Shown here in pieces: positions 8,753 through 17,073 of a stretch of DNA of 64,000 nucleotides; position 1 is the first letter of the stretch, and each line of letters starts with the position of its first letter. The notes under the pieces are model-generated. The model was not told the origin of the DNA. It searched no databases and worked only from the letters and a program-made list of their open reading frames with translations. The stretch is from Rhodocyclus tenuis (GTDB lineage: Bacteria; Pseudomonadota; Gammaproteobacteria; Burkholderiales; Rhodocyclaceae): positions 1 to 64,000 of the forward strand of contig NZ_JACIGE010000008.1 in the NCBI RefSeq assembly GCF_014197755.1. Reading direction: 5' to 3'. The position numbers and the translations under genes were made by a program.

Positions 8753-8757
8753 CCATC

Positions 8758-9606
8758 ATGGCCCGACCCGTCATTGAAGCCGTCACGGCGCAGTCGCTGC
8801 CCGAATTCGCCGCCTTCCTGTCAGCCAATATGAGCATCCCGCGCAGCCCGGAAGCGTGGGGCTCGGCACTGTCGGCGAACTGGTTGCCCGAGCGACCCAA
8901 TTACGGTTTCCTGCTGCGCGCAGGGGAAGACGTGGTTGGCGGGATCGGTGCGCTCTATGCCGAGCGCAAGGTGCGTGGGCAGAGCGAACGATTCTGCAAC
9001 ATCACCAGCTGGTGCGTGCGCGACGATTTCCGCAGGTTCAGCGTGGCGTTGGCGATGCAGTTGCTGGCGCAGCCCGGCTATCACTTCACCGATTTTTCAC
9101 CGACGAAGGTGGTTGCCGGGACCTTGCAGTTCCTGAAGTTCCAGTCGCTCGACGACGCCGTGGTCGTTTTGCCCGGCCTGCCGGTCCATCTCGGCAACGA
9201 ACGCGTGCTCGACGACGCGGTCGCGATCGGGCAGGAGATTCCGGACGAACTGCGCCAGGCCTGGCAGGACCATTCCGTCTATCCCTGGCTGCGCCAGCTG
9301 CTGCTCGGGCGCCCGGGAGCCTGGTGTCATCTCATCTACAAGCTGCGCGACTTCAAGGGCATGCCGGCAGCTCAGCTGATCTATCGCAGCGATCGTGAAT
9401 TGCTGAACGCGGGCTTGGGTGCTCTGCAGACGTACTTCTGCCGGCGCGGGATACTCTCCGTACACATCGAGCGGCGAATGCTCGGCAGGACGCCGAAGCT
9501 CGGCGTCCTGCGCAGCGGCTTCAATCCGAAACAATTCAATTCTTCCACCCTGTTGCCCGACGACATTGACTACCTCTATTCGGAGTCGGTGTCGATGGAT
9601 CTCTAG
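8758..9606 (+). CDS. GNAT-fold acyltransferase-like protein
   Basis: A 282-residue protein. Residues about 10-130 resemble the GNAT fold: a strand ending ITSWCVRDDFRR, then helix ALAMQLLAQPGY and the FTDFSPTKV strand, in the order seen in acyltransferases. The remaining part has no family I can name. The frame is open far upstream, but ATG at 8758 lies five bases after the hydrolase stop and is the natural start. It sits between the hydrolases and the third ACP, so an acyl-ACP donor and a sugar- or protein-amine acceptor are likely (inference). Confidence 0.65.
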   Translation: MARPVIEAVTAQSLPEFAAFLSANMSIPRSPEAWGSALSANWLPERPNYGFLLRAGEDVVGGIGALYAERKVRGQSERFCNITSWCVRDDFRRFSVALAMQLLAQPGYHFTDFSPTKVVAGTLQFLKFQSLDDAVVVLPGLPVHLGNERVLDDAVAIGQEIPDELRQAWQDHSVYPWLRQLLLGRPGAWCHLIYKLRDFKGMPAAQLIYRSDRELLNAGLGALQTYFCRRGILSVHIERRMLGRTPKLGVLRSGFNPKQFNSSTLLPDDIDYLYSESVSMDL

Positions 9607-9626
9607 ACGCGAAAGCGAGCAGTCAA

Positions 9627-9890
9627 ATGAACGATATCCAATCTGCGGTTCTGCGTATTCTTGACCGCGAACTGAATCTCAACGGGCGCGCGCAAGGCTT
9701 TAAGGCCGATACGCGCTTGCGCGGGGCATTGCCGCAACTCGATTCGATGGCGATCGTTTCGCTGATTTCAGCACTGGAAAGCGATCTTGGTTTCGAGTTT
9801 CCGGAAGATCTGCTCGATGGCACCATCTTCGAAACGGTCGGTTCGCTGACAGCTTGCGTCACCCGGATTCTTGAGTCCGGACAGTCCTGA
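9627..9890 (+). CDS. Acyl carrier protein (third of three)
   Basis: An 87-residue carrier protein with Ser40 in PQLDSMAI as the phosphopantetheine site, and a typical four-helix length. It is similar to the first ACP of the locus in the region around the serine (RLRGALPQLDSMA versus PLLGALPELDSMA). It follows the GNAT-like gene by 20 bases and precedes the beta-helix protein gene by 13 bases, so it belongs to the same transcription unit. It may hold the acyl group used by the GNAT-like enzyme. Confidence 0.88.
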   Translation: MNDIQSAVLRILDRELNLNGRAQGFKADTRLRGALPQLDSMAIVSLISALESDLGFEFPEDLLDGTIFETVGSLTACVTRILESGQS

Positions 9891-9903
9891 AGCTTGCCTG
9901 ACC

Positions 9904-11076
9904 GTGAAAACCGCTTCGCGCATTGTCGCCGCCGCCTCACTCCTAGCCTTTGCGTGGCTGGGCGTCGGCACTGTTTGGGCGCTCGATGCCGCTGCTGGGC
10001 GCGTGATCCGTATCGGTCCCGAGCGCGAGATCAGAACGCTGCAGCAGGCGTCGCGCCTCGTGCGCGACGGCGATATCCTTGAGGTCGACGCCGGTGACTA
10101 CCGGCGCGATGTCGCGGTGTGGACGCATGACCGGCTAGAATTCCGTGCCGTCGGTGGCCGCGTCCGCCTCCTGGCCGATGGCGCCTCCGCTGAAGGGAAG
10201 GGCATTTGGGTCGTCCGCGGCGGCACTGTCAGCGTCGATGGCTTCGATTTCATCGGCGCCCGCGTACCTGATCGGAATGGGGCCGGTATCCGTTTTGAAA
10301 AAGGCGTGCTGCGCATTCGCGACTGCCGCTTCCTTGACAACGAGAACGGCATCCTGACGGCCAGCGACGGCGAGAGTGCGCTCGAGATCAGCAACAGCGA
10401 ATTTGCCCGCAACGGTTTCGGCGACGGTCAGAGCCACAACCTCTACGTCGGCGCGATCGCGCGTCTGACGGTGACAGGCTCCTACTTCCACCATGCGCGC
10501 GTCGGCCACCTGCTCAAGTCGCGCGCGCGCGAAAGCCGCATCCTCTACAACCGGCTGACCGACGAAATCGGCGGCACGGCGAGCTACGAGCTGGAGTTTC
10601 CCAACGGCGGCGTCGCCTACGTGATCGGCAACCTGATCCAGCAAAGCTCGACCACGGAAAACCCGCACATCATTGCCTACGGCGCCGAAGGCTATCGCGG
10701 CGAGAACAATCACCTCTATCTGGCGAACAACACGCTCGTCGACGGCCGGACACAGGGCGGCGTTTTCCTGCGTCTGGCGCCCGGCACACGCAGCGTGCTG
10801 GCCATCAACAACATCCTCGTCGGTAACGGATCGCTCGAATCAGCGGGACCCGGCACCTATCGCAACAACTTCAACGCCGGCTGGGAGGGCTTCGAGCGCG
10901 CCGCGCGCGATGACTACCGGTTGGCGGCCGACTCGCCGCTGCGTTTCAAGGGCGTCGAGCCGCCGCAGGTCGGCCGGCTGAGTCTGCGTCCCGAGCAGCA
11001 ATACGTCCATCCACGATCCAGCCGTCCGCTGCGTGTCGAGCGCCTCAGCCCCGGCGCCTTCCAGGTCGACGGCTGA
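9904..11076 (+). CDS. Secreted right-handed parallel beta-helix protein
   Basis: A 390-residue protein with a classic Sec signal peptide (residues 1-29, cleavage likely after VWA). The body has repeated short coils typical of right-handed beta-helices, such as GVLRIRDCRFLDNENGI and ALEISNSEFARNGFG, with stacked Asn and Gly turns. Such folds often bind, cut or epimerise polysaccharides. GTG at 9904 is chosen because it begins the signal peptide; the TTG at 9871 lies inside the preceding ACP gene. No catalytic residues can be assigned, so lyase, epimerase or structural roles stay open. Likely acts on the polysaccharide in the periplasm or outside. Confidence 0.8.
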   Translation: MKTASRIVAAASLLAFAWLGVGTVWALDAAAGRVIRIGPEREIRTLQQASRLVRDGDILEVDAGDYRRDVAVWTHDRLEFRAVGGRVRLLADGASAEGKGIWVVRGGTVSVDGFDFIGARVPDRNGAGIRFEKGVLRIRDCRFLDNENGILTASDGESALEISNSEFARNGFGDGQSHNLYVGAIARLTVTGSYFHHARVGHLLKSRARESRILYNRLTDEIGGTASYELEFPNGGVAYVIGNLIQQSSTTENPHIIAYGAEGYRGENNHLYLANNTLVDGRTQGGVFLRLAPGTRSVLAINNILVGNGSLESAGPGTYRNNFNAGWEGFERAARDDYRLAADSPLRFKGVEPPQVGRLSLRPEQQYVHPRSSRPLRVERLSPGAFQVDG

Positions 11077-11111
11077 GTTTGCATCGATCGTTCCACTTTC
11101 CGGGTTTGTTC

Positions 11112-12779
11112 ATGTCCGCTGCCGAACTCCTCCACCTCGCCGGTTCGCCAAGACTGCCTGCCGATCTCTGCGGCGCTGGCGATGACCCGTTGCCGGCGTG
11201 GCAAACCCTGCTTGAACGCGAGGGTGGGGCGGGCTTTGCGCGGGTGCAGGGCGATTTTTCGGTGGCCGTGCGCCTGGCCGACGGGCGCGTCTTCTTCGCC
11301 GTCGACCGCTTCGCCATCCGGCCGCTGTGCTATCGCGCCGACGTGACGAGCATCGCCGTTTCGCCGCGCGCCGACGAACTCGCCGGGACGACGGCGCCGA
11401 TCCGCCTGCAGTCGCTGTACGAGTATCTTTACTTTCACGTCATTCCCTCGCCGGCGACCGTCTTCGAGTCGGTTCTGCGGCTGCCGCCGGCGCATTACGG
11501 CCTCTTCGAGAACGGACGTTTGAGCGTGGCGCCGTACTGGGTGCCGGCGTTCTCGGAACCTGCTGCACCGTCCTTCCCGCGCCTGCGCGAGGAGTTCCTC
11601 GATCTCCTGGCGCAGGCGACGGCTCGCCAGCTGGGCGACGGCAAGGCCGCGTGTTTTCTCAGCGGCGGTACCGACAGCTCGACCGTCGCCGGCATGATCG
11701 GCAAGGTGCGCGGACAGCCGGCGGCGAGCTATTCGATCGGCTTCGAGGCCGAAGGCTACGACGAGATGGCTTTCGCGCGGATTGCCGCCGGCCGCTTCAA
11801 TACCGAGCACCACGAGTATTACGTGACGCCGGACGATCTGGTGCGCAGCATTCCGGCGGTGGCGTCGTTTTACGACCAGCCCTTCGGCAATTCGTCGGCG
11901 CTGCCAGCCTTCTACTGCGCGCGCATGGCGCAGGCCGACGGCGTGACGCGCATTCTCGCCGGCGACGGCGGTGACGAGTTGTTCGGCGGCAATACGCGCT
12001 ACGCCAAACAGCGTGTTTTCGACGCGTATCGCCACTTGCCGGCAGCGCTGCGGCGGGGACTGATGGAGCCGCTGTTCGGTTCCGCCATCGCCGCTGCCAT
12101 TCCCGGCGTCAAGAAGGCGTCGAGCTATGTCCAGCAGGCCAGGATTCCGATGCCCGACCGCGCACAACTCGGCAATCTGCTGAGCAGCCTCGGCCTGACG
12201 ACGGTGCTCGGCGCGGACCTGCTCGCGGCGGTCGACGTCGAGGCGCCGGTCCGGCAGCAGCGCGCGGTGTGGCAGGCGGCGACCACCGGCAGCGAGGTGA
12301 ACCGGGCGCTGGCCTACGACTGGCGCTATACGCTGGCCGAATGCGATCTGCCCAAGGTGTGCGGCACCACGGCGATGGCCGGGCTGGCCGTCGGTTTCCC
12401 GATGCTCGACGACGAACTGCTTGCTTTTTCGCTGCGCCTGCCGGCGGAGTACAAGCTCAAAGGTTTGCGCCTGCGCTGGTTTTTCAAGGAGGCGCTGCGC
12501 GGTTTCCTGCCCGACGAGATCATCGTCAAGAAGAAGCAGGGATTCGGCCTGCCTTTCGGGGTCTGGGCGACGCGGCATCCGCCGCTGCGCCAGCTGGCCT
12601 TGTCATCGCTGCAGTCGTTGGCCGAACGCGGCGTCCTGCGCCATGCCTTCGTGAACGACCTGTTCGCGCGTTATCTGGCGGAACATCCCGGCTATTACGG
12701 CGAGATGATCTGGATCGCGATGATGCTGGAGCAATGGCTGCAGGTGCACCGTCCCGATTTTTCGGTGTCCGCGCGATGA
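11112..12779 (+). CDS. Asparagine synthetase-like protein lacking the glutaminase cysteine
   Basis: A 555-residue class II amidotransferase homologue. The ATP-pyrophosphatase motif SGGTDSS is at 184-190, with ILAGDGGDELFGG and KKKQGFGLPFG following as in asparagine synthetases. The N-terminus begins MSAAELLH and has no Cys2, so the glutaminase half cannot make ammonia in the normal way. Related Cys-less enzymes (beta-lactam synthetase, carbapenam synthetase, lasso-peptide cyclases) join a carboxylate to an amine. The open frame has a TTG at 11079, but no upstream start restores an MC N-terminus. It may therefore form an amide on a sugar acid or on a carrier-bound acid (inference). Confidence 0.85.
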   Translation: MSAAELLHLAGSPRLPADLCGAGDDPLPAWQTLLEREGGAGFARVQGDFSVAVRLADGRVFFAVDRFAIRPLCYRADVTSIAVSPRADELAGTTAPIRLQSLYEYLYFHVIPSPATVFESVLRLPPAHYGLFENGRLSVAPYWVPAFSEPAAPSFPRLREEFLDLLAQATARQLGDGKAACFLSGGTDSSTVAGMIGKVRGQPAASYSIGFEAEGYDEMAFARIAAGRFNTEHHEYYVTPDDLVRSIPAVASFYDQPFGNSSALPAFYCARMAQADGVTRILAGDGGDELFGGNTRYAKQRVFDAYRHLPAALRRGLMEPLFGSAIAAAIPGVKKASSYVQQARIPMPDRAQLGNLLSSLGLTTVLGADLLAAVDVEAPVRQQRAVWQAATTGSEVNRALAYDWRYTLAECDLPKVCGTTAMAGLAVGFPMLDDELLAFSLRLPAEYKLKGLRLRWFFKEALRGFLPDEIIVKKKQGFGLPFGVWATRHPPLRQLALSSLQSLAERGVLRHAFVNDLFARYLAEHPGYYGEMIWIAMMLEQWLQVHRPDFSVSAR

Positions 12780-12846
12780 GTGCCCGCTGCCTGACGCGCG
12801 CCGCGGCTGGCGCGCGCCGCCGGCTGGCTTTTTGAGGACTCCTTCT

Positions 12847-13794
12847 GTGCCAACGCCCGTCGTCTCGGTCATCATTCCGTCGTACAACTGTGCGCCTTAT
12901 CTGCGCGAAACCGTTGACAGCATTCTGGCGCAGACCGGCGATTTCGTCCTCGACGTGATCGTCGTCGACGATGGCTCGACGGACGGTACGCCGGAGATCG
13001 CGCGTGCCTGTGGAGACTCCGTGCGTGTCTTCGAGCAGGCCAACGCCGGCGTCTGCGCCGCGCGCAACCGCGGCCTGCGCGAATCGCGCGGCGATTTCGT
13101 CGCCTTCGTCGATCACGACGATTACTGGTTTCCGCACAAGCTCGCCAACCAGCTCGTCGCCTTCGCGCAGCATCCGGAAGTCGACGTCGTCTATTCCGAT
13201 ATCAGCTACTGGTTCGTCAATCGGCAGACCCGCCGTTTCGATCCGCCGGAAACCTTCGCTGAACATGCGGTGGCGAATGGAATCGACCCCGAGATGTCCG
13301 GCTGGATCTACCACCGCATGTTGCTTGAGTGTTGCCCGCTGACCAGCGCCGCGCTGATCCGGCGCACGCCGCTGCTCGCGACCGGAGGCTTCGACGAATT
13401 CCTGCCGTATAGTGAGGACTGGGATCTGTTCCTGCGCCTGTCGCGTTCGTCGCAGTTCCTCAAACTGCGCGAAAAGACTGTTCTCTACCGGCAGCATGCC
13501 CGCCAGGGATCGCGCGTGGCGCGTCCCATCGACTATCGCAGCCGGTTGGTGATGCGCGCTTTTGCGCAGTGGGGGCGTGCGAGTCCGGACGGCCGCGCCA
13601 TTTCGCTGCGCGAGTTCCGGCGCACGCTCGCCGGTTTTCATTTCGGCTTCGGGCTGCTGCATGCTTCGCGCAGCGCGGGCGCAGATCGCGCGCTGGCGCG
13701 CTCGGCATTCTTCCGCGCCTGGCGTACCGACCCGTTCAATCCGAAACCGCTCGCCTACTGGCTGGCGACGGGCCTGGGATGGACCGCGCGATGA
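12847..13794 (+). CDS. Family 2 glycosyltransferase
   Basis: A 315-residue GT-A fold glycosyltransferase of family 2. It shows VSVIIPSYNCAPYL at the start, VIVVDDGSTDGTPE, and the DxD-like site FVDHDDYWF near residues 93-101. GTG at 12847 is preceded by GAGGA at a good distance and starts at the domain; the frame is open to a TTG at 12832. It should add one sugar to the lipid-linked repeat unit on the cytoplasmic side. Donor and linkage cannot be read. It lies 67 bases after the synthetase-like gene. Confidence 0.88.
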   Translation: MPTPVVSVIIPSYNCAPYLRETVDSILAQTGDFVLDVIVVDDGSTDGTPEIARACGDSVRVFEQANAGVCAARNRGLRESRGDFVAFVDHDDYWFPHKLANQLVAFAQHPEVDVVYSDISYWFVNRQTRRFDPPETFAEHAVANGIDPEMSGWIYHRMLLECCPLTSAALIRRTPLLATGGFDEFLPYSEDWDLFLRLSRSSQFLKLREKTVLYRQHARQGSRVARPIDYRSRLVMRAFAQWGRASPDGRAISLREFRRTLAGFHFGFGLLHASRSAGADRALARSAFFRAWRTDPFNPKPLAYWLATGLGWTAR

Positions 13795-13872
13795 GGCTGT
13801 TTGATCATGCCGAAGCTGCCAGCGGGGCGGCCGCGGTACCTCCGGCAGGTCCGGCACGATGAGGAGATCGTC

Positions 13873-14643
13873 ATGAATTATCGCCGTACGTGGCGCCTGT
13901 CGATTCCGGCCTGCGTCCTCGCCGCGGGCTTCGGCCTATTCGCCCAACTCGCGAGTGCGGCGCCGAGCGAGATCACGCCGGCCGAAATCGAGCTGTTGCC
14001 GAAGTACTGCGTCGATACCCAGGGGCACACCTTCAAGTACGGCAGGAATTCGCCGCGCGCGCCCTATTGGGTCAGCCTGATGGGGCCGTCGTTCTGGCAT
14101 ATGCATCACTATTGCTGGGCCCTGGTCAACATCGGCCGCGCCCGGCGGGCCTCCACACCGGACATGGCGCGGACCTCCGCCATCGAGGAGGCGCGCGGCG
14201 ACATCATGTACGTGATCAACAACGCCGAGCCGGATTTCATCCTGTTGCCCGAAATCTACTCGCGGCTCGGCGAAACCGAGCTGATGCGCGGCCAAGCCCT
14301 CCGGGCGGAGGCGGCGTTCGCGAAGGCGCGCGAACTGAAGCCCGACTACTGGCCAGCGTATTTCCACTGGGCCGAATACCTGCGCAACGCGGGCAAGCGC
14401 GCCGAGGCGCTCAAGCTGGTGACCTCCGGACTTGAACAGGCGCCGGAAGCCTTGCCCCTGCAGAAGCTCTATCTCGTTCTCGGCGGCGTGGCGAGCCGCA
14501 TGCCCAAGGTACGTGTCCTTGCCGAGCCGGCGCTCGGGGAGCCGAGCGAGACTACGGTCACGCCGCCGGCGGCACCGCTTGCTATACCACCGGCCGCAGC
14601 GCCTGCTGTGTCGGCCGACGGGGATGCCTCTGAAGCCCGCTAA
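13873..14643 (+). CDS. Exported TPR-repeat protein of unknown function
   Basis: A 256-residue protein with a signal peptide of about 30 residues ending ASA, after a GAGGAG ribosome site at 13861-13866. An upstream start at 13801 would hide the signal peptide. A Trp/His/Cys-rich segment (residues about 60-85, including FWHMHHYCWAL) is followed by two TPR-like helical pairs near 115-205 and a Pro/Ala-rich tail. Similar small TPR proteins accompany polysaccharide loci, but I cannot name a function. It lies just upstream of the flippase gene, so a scaffold role near the assembly machinery is possible. Confidence 0.7.
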   Translation: MNYRRTWRLSIPACVLAAGFGLFAQLASAAPSEITPAEIELLPKYCVDTQGHTFKYGRNSPRAPYWVSLMGPSFWHMHHYCWALVNIGRARRASTPDMARTSAIEEARGDIMYVINNAEPDFILLPEIYSRLGETELMRGQALRAEAAFAKARELKPDYWPAYFHWAEYLRNAGKRAEALKLVTSGLEQAPEALPLQKLYLVLGGVASRMPKVRVLAEPALGEPSETTVTPPAAPLAIPPAAAPAVSADGDASEAR

Positions 14644-14712
14644 GCCGGTCCGTTGCCGCGGCGATAGCCGCCGCAGCGGCCATAATGCCGGGCGACGGAC
14701 GCAGGAGACGCA

Positions 14713-16167
14713 ATGAGCCCGCCGCCGGACGATAGCGCCCAGGTCGTGGCGAAGGTGGTGCGCGGTGCGCGCTGGGCGGCTGCCTTCCGCTTGCTCGCGC
14801 AGCTGATCAACTGGTCGTGCACCATCGTCGTCGTGCGCTACATCAGCGCTTCCGACTACGGCCTGAACGCGATGCTGCAGACGCCGCTGGAGATGCTCTT
14901 CCTGCTCAGCACCTTCGGTCTCGATCTGGCGCTGGTGCAGGCGAAGAAGCTGGATGACCGGCAGTTGCGTTGTGCTTTCGGCTATCTGCTGCTGCTCAAC
15001 GGCGGGCTCTTTCTCGTCTATTTCTTCGGCGCCGGCGTGATCGCCGAGTACTTCAACGAGCCGCGGCTCAAGCCGCTGGCGCAGGTGCTCGCCTTCATCT
15101 ATCTGGCGGTGCCGTTCCGCATCATCCCCAACGCCTTGCTTGAGCGCGAGCTCAAGTTCAAGCTCAAGGCTTCGGTCGATCTCTTCGTTAGCGTTGCCAC
15201 GGCGCTGACGACGCTGACGCTGGCCGTCATGGGCGCCGGGGTGTGGGCGCTGGTCGCCGGCGTTCTCGTCAGCAGCGTGCTGGCGATCGTCGTCCTCAGC
15301 ATTTTCAACCCGTGGTTCATCCGTCCCGATTTCCGTTTCTCGGAAGTGCGCAAGATGATGGCCTTCGGCGGCACGATGACCATCGCCACCGCGGTGGCGG
15401 TCGTCAGCAATACGCTGCCGGTGACGATCGCCGGGCCGGTGCTCGGCTCCGAACTGCTCGGCATTTTCGCCGTCGCGCTCGAATTTGCGGTGCTGCCGCT
15501 GTCGAAAACGATGCCGATCGTCAACACGATCGTCTTTCCCGCTTTCTCGCGTTTCCAGGATCAGCCCGAGTCGGTTGCCTATTATCTGTTGCGCTCGCTC
15601 GGCTTTGCCAGCCTGGTGCTGGTGCCGGCGCTGGTCGGGGTAAGCTGCGTTGCGCACGAGTTCGTACCCACCGTCCTTGGCGAGAAGTGGCTGCCAGCAG
15701 TCGCGCCGCTGACCCTGCTTGCGCTGGCGATGCCTTTTCGTCTGGTCAGCCTGTTCCTGCGCCAGGTTATGGCGGGAGTCGGGCGTCCCGACCTGACGCT
15801 ACGCTCGTCGATCATCAATCTGCTGCTGTTTCTGCCGTTGGTCTGGATCGGCACGCGTTACGGGCTGATGGGGGTGGTCGGCGCGTTTCTGGTGGTTGAG
15901 CCCGTGATCGCGATTGCCACCATGGCGATGTGCGGGAAGATGCTCGATCTGCCCTTGCCACGTCTGGCGCGTGCGCTTGTGCCCGCGGCCGTCTGCTCGC
16001 TGGTGATGGCTGGCGCCGTCGCCGGTCTGCGCGTTGCATTGCCGGAAATGCCGGGCCTGGCGAAGTTGCTGATCGAGATTGGCGTCGGCGGGGCGGTTTA
16101 CGCCGCAGCCCTGCGCCTCATCTTCCCCTCCGAAATGGCAAGCGCCCTGCGCATGGTCCGCAAATGA
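14713..16167 (+). CDS. Lipid-linked oligosaccharide flippase of the MOP superfamily (Wzx-like)
   Basis: A 484-residue integral membrane protein with about 12-14 hydrophobic helices and the arrangement of polysaccharide flippases. The N-terminal signature is ARWAAAFRLLAQLINW, followed by VVVRYISASDYGLNAM. It should move undecaprenyl-linked repeat units across the inner membrane. A ribosome site (GCAGGAGA) precedes ATG at 14713. It is the only flippase seen in the window, so it probably serves the whole locus. Its position inside the glycosyltransferase module suggests it travels with the specific sugar structure. Confidence 0.88.
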   Translation: MSPPPDDSAQVVAKVVRGARWAAAFRLLAQLINWSCTIVVVRYISASDYGLNAMLQTPLEMLFLLSTFGLDLALVQAKKLDDRQLRCAFGYLLLLNGGLFLVYFFGAGVIAEYFNEPRLKPLAQVLAFIYLAVPFRIIPNALLERELKFKLKASVDLFVSVATALTTLTLAVMGAGVWALVAGVLVSSVLAIVVLSIFNPWFIRPDFRFSEVRKMMAFGGTMTIATAVAVVSNTLPVTIAGPVLGSELLGIFAVALEFAVLPLSKTMPIVNTIVFPAFSRFQDQPESVAYYLLRSLGFASLVLVPALVGVSCVAHEFVPTVLGEKWLPAVAPLTLLALAMPFRLVSLFLRQVMAGVGRPDLTLRSSIINLLLFLPLVWIGTRYGLMGVVGAFLVVEPVIAIATMAMCGKMLDLPLPRLARALVPAAVCSLVMAGAVAGLRVALPEMPGLAKLLIEIGVGGAVYAAALRLIFPSEMASALRMVRK

Positions 16168-16264
16168 GTCGGGCTGCGTCCTGCCGTGTTGACGTCGGCA
16201 TGGTCTGCTTGTCGCATGCCGTGTATGCTGAACGACTGATACGCCACCGGGCGAAGGTGCGTCA

Positions 16265-17044
16265 ATGAACCCGTCCTTATCCTGCTACATCCTGACCTGC
16301 AACAGCGAGAGACGCTTGGCCGAGGTGCTCGATGCGGTCGTGCCACTGGCCGACGAGATCCTCGTTGTGGATTCGGGCAGCACGGATGCCACTCATAGCA
16401 TCCTTGCGCGCTATCCTGTTCGCGTCTTGCACCGCGATTTCGACAATTTCCGCGATCAGCGTGTCTATGCCGAAGAGCATTGCACTTATCCGTGGATACT
16501 CTCGCTTGATTCGGACGAGGTGCTTTCGCCGCAACTGGTCGCGCGGATTCGCGACCTCAAGGCGCAGAGTTTTTCACTTGCCGACGGCAGCCATCCCGAC
16601 GGTTTCAGCATTCGCCGCGACTGGTTCTTTCTCGGGCGGAAGGTGCGCAACTTCTACCCGGTGCGTACGCCCGACTACATCGTCCGCTTGTTCCGCAAGG
16701 ACCGTATTTCGACCCGTGGCAGCCGCATCATCCATGAATCGGTGCGCGGCGAGCGGTGCACGCTCGTCAGCCTTGAGGAGCCGATTCTTCATTACACCTG
16801 CGATTCGGTCGACGACCTTTACGGCAAGGTCGGCCTGTACACCCGCCTGATGGCTGAAGACGCCGCGTCGCGCGGCGAACGCAGCTCCTGGCTCAGGCTG
16901 AACGTCTATCCCTGGCTGATCTGGGCTCGCTGGTATTTGCTCTACGGCTCCTGGCGCGACGGTGAGATCGGCCGCGTGTTGTGCCGATACATCCGGATTA
17001 CCGTCTATCTCAAGTATTTGAAGCTCAGGTTCCGGGATGCTTGA
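16265..17044 (+). CDS. Family 2 glycosyltransferase (WaaE-like)
   Basis: A 259-residue GT2 enzyme of the short lipopolysaccharide-core type. Motifs are SCYILTCNSERRL, ILVVDSGSTDATHS and the metal site LSLDSDEVLS near residues 80-89. A C-terminal region with RWYLLYGSWRDG resembles WaaE/KdtX beta-1,4-glucosyltransferases. It starts 97 bases after the flippase. The immediate downstream gene is an FkbM methyltransferase. Sugar donor unknown. Confidence 0.85.
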   Translation: MNPSLSCYILTCNSERRLAEVLDAVVPLADEILVVDSGSTDATHSILARYPVRVLHRDFDNFRDQRVYAEEHCTYPWILSLDSDEVLSPQLVARIRDLKAQSFSLADGSHPDGFSIRRDWFFLGRKVRNFYPVRTPDYIVRLFRKDRISTRGSRIIHESVRGERCTLVSLEEPILHYTCDSVDDLYGKVGLYTRLMAEDAASRGERSSWLRLNVYPWLIWARWYLLYGSWRDGEIGRVLCRYIRITVYLKYLKLRFRDA

Positions 17045-17073
17045 TTCCGGCGGCAGTTGCGGAGGAAGGTACG

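Noticed and set aside
8194-8757. Upstream extension of the GNAT-like gene
   Set aside because: It overlaps the Cys hydrolase in another frame and has no homology; ATG at 8758 follows the hydrolase stop by five bases.
10914-12578. Minus-strand open frame of 554 codons over the synthetase-like gene
   Set aside because: Arg-rich shadow translation with no recognisable motif; the plus-strand gene is well supported.
16168-16264. Possible sigma-70 promoter (TTGACG and TATGCT) before the second plus-strand GT2 gene
   Set aside because: The two hexamers are 29 bases apart, outside the usable spacing range.
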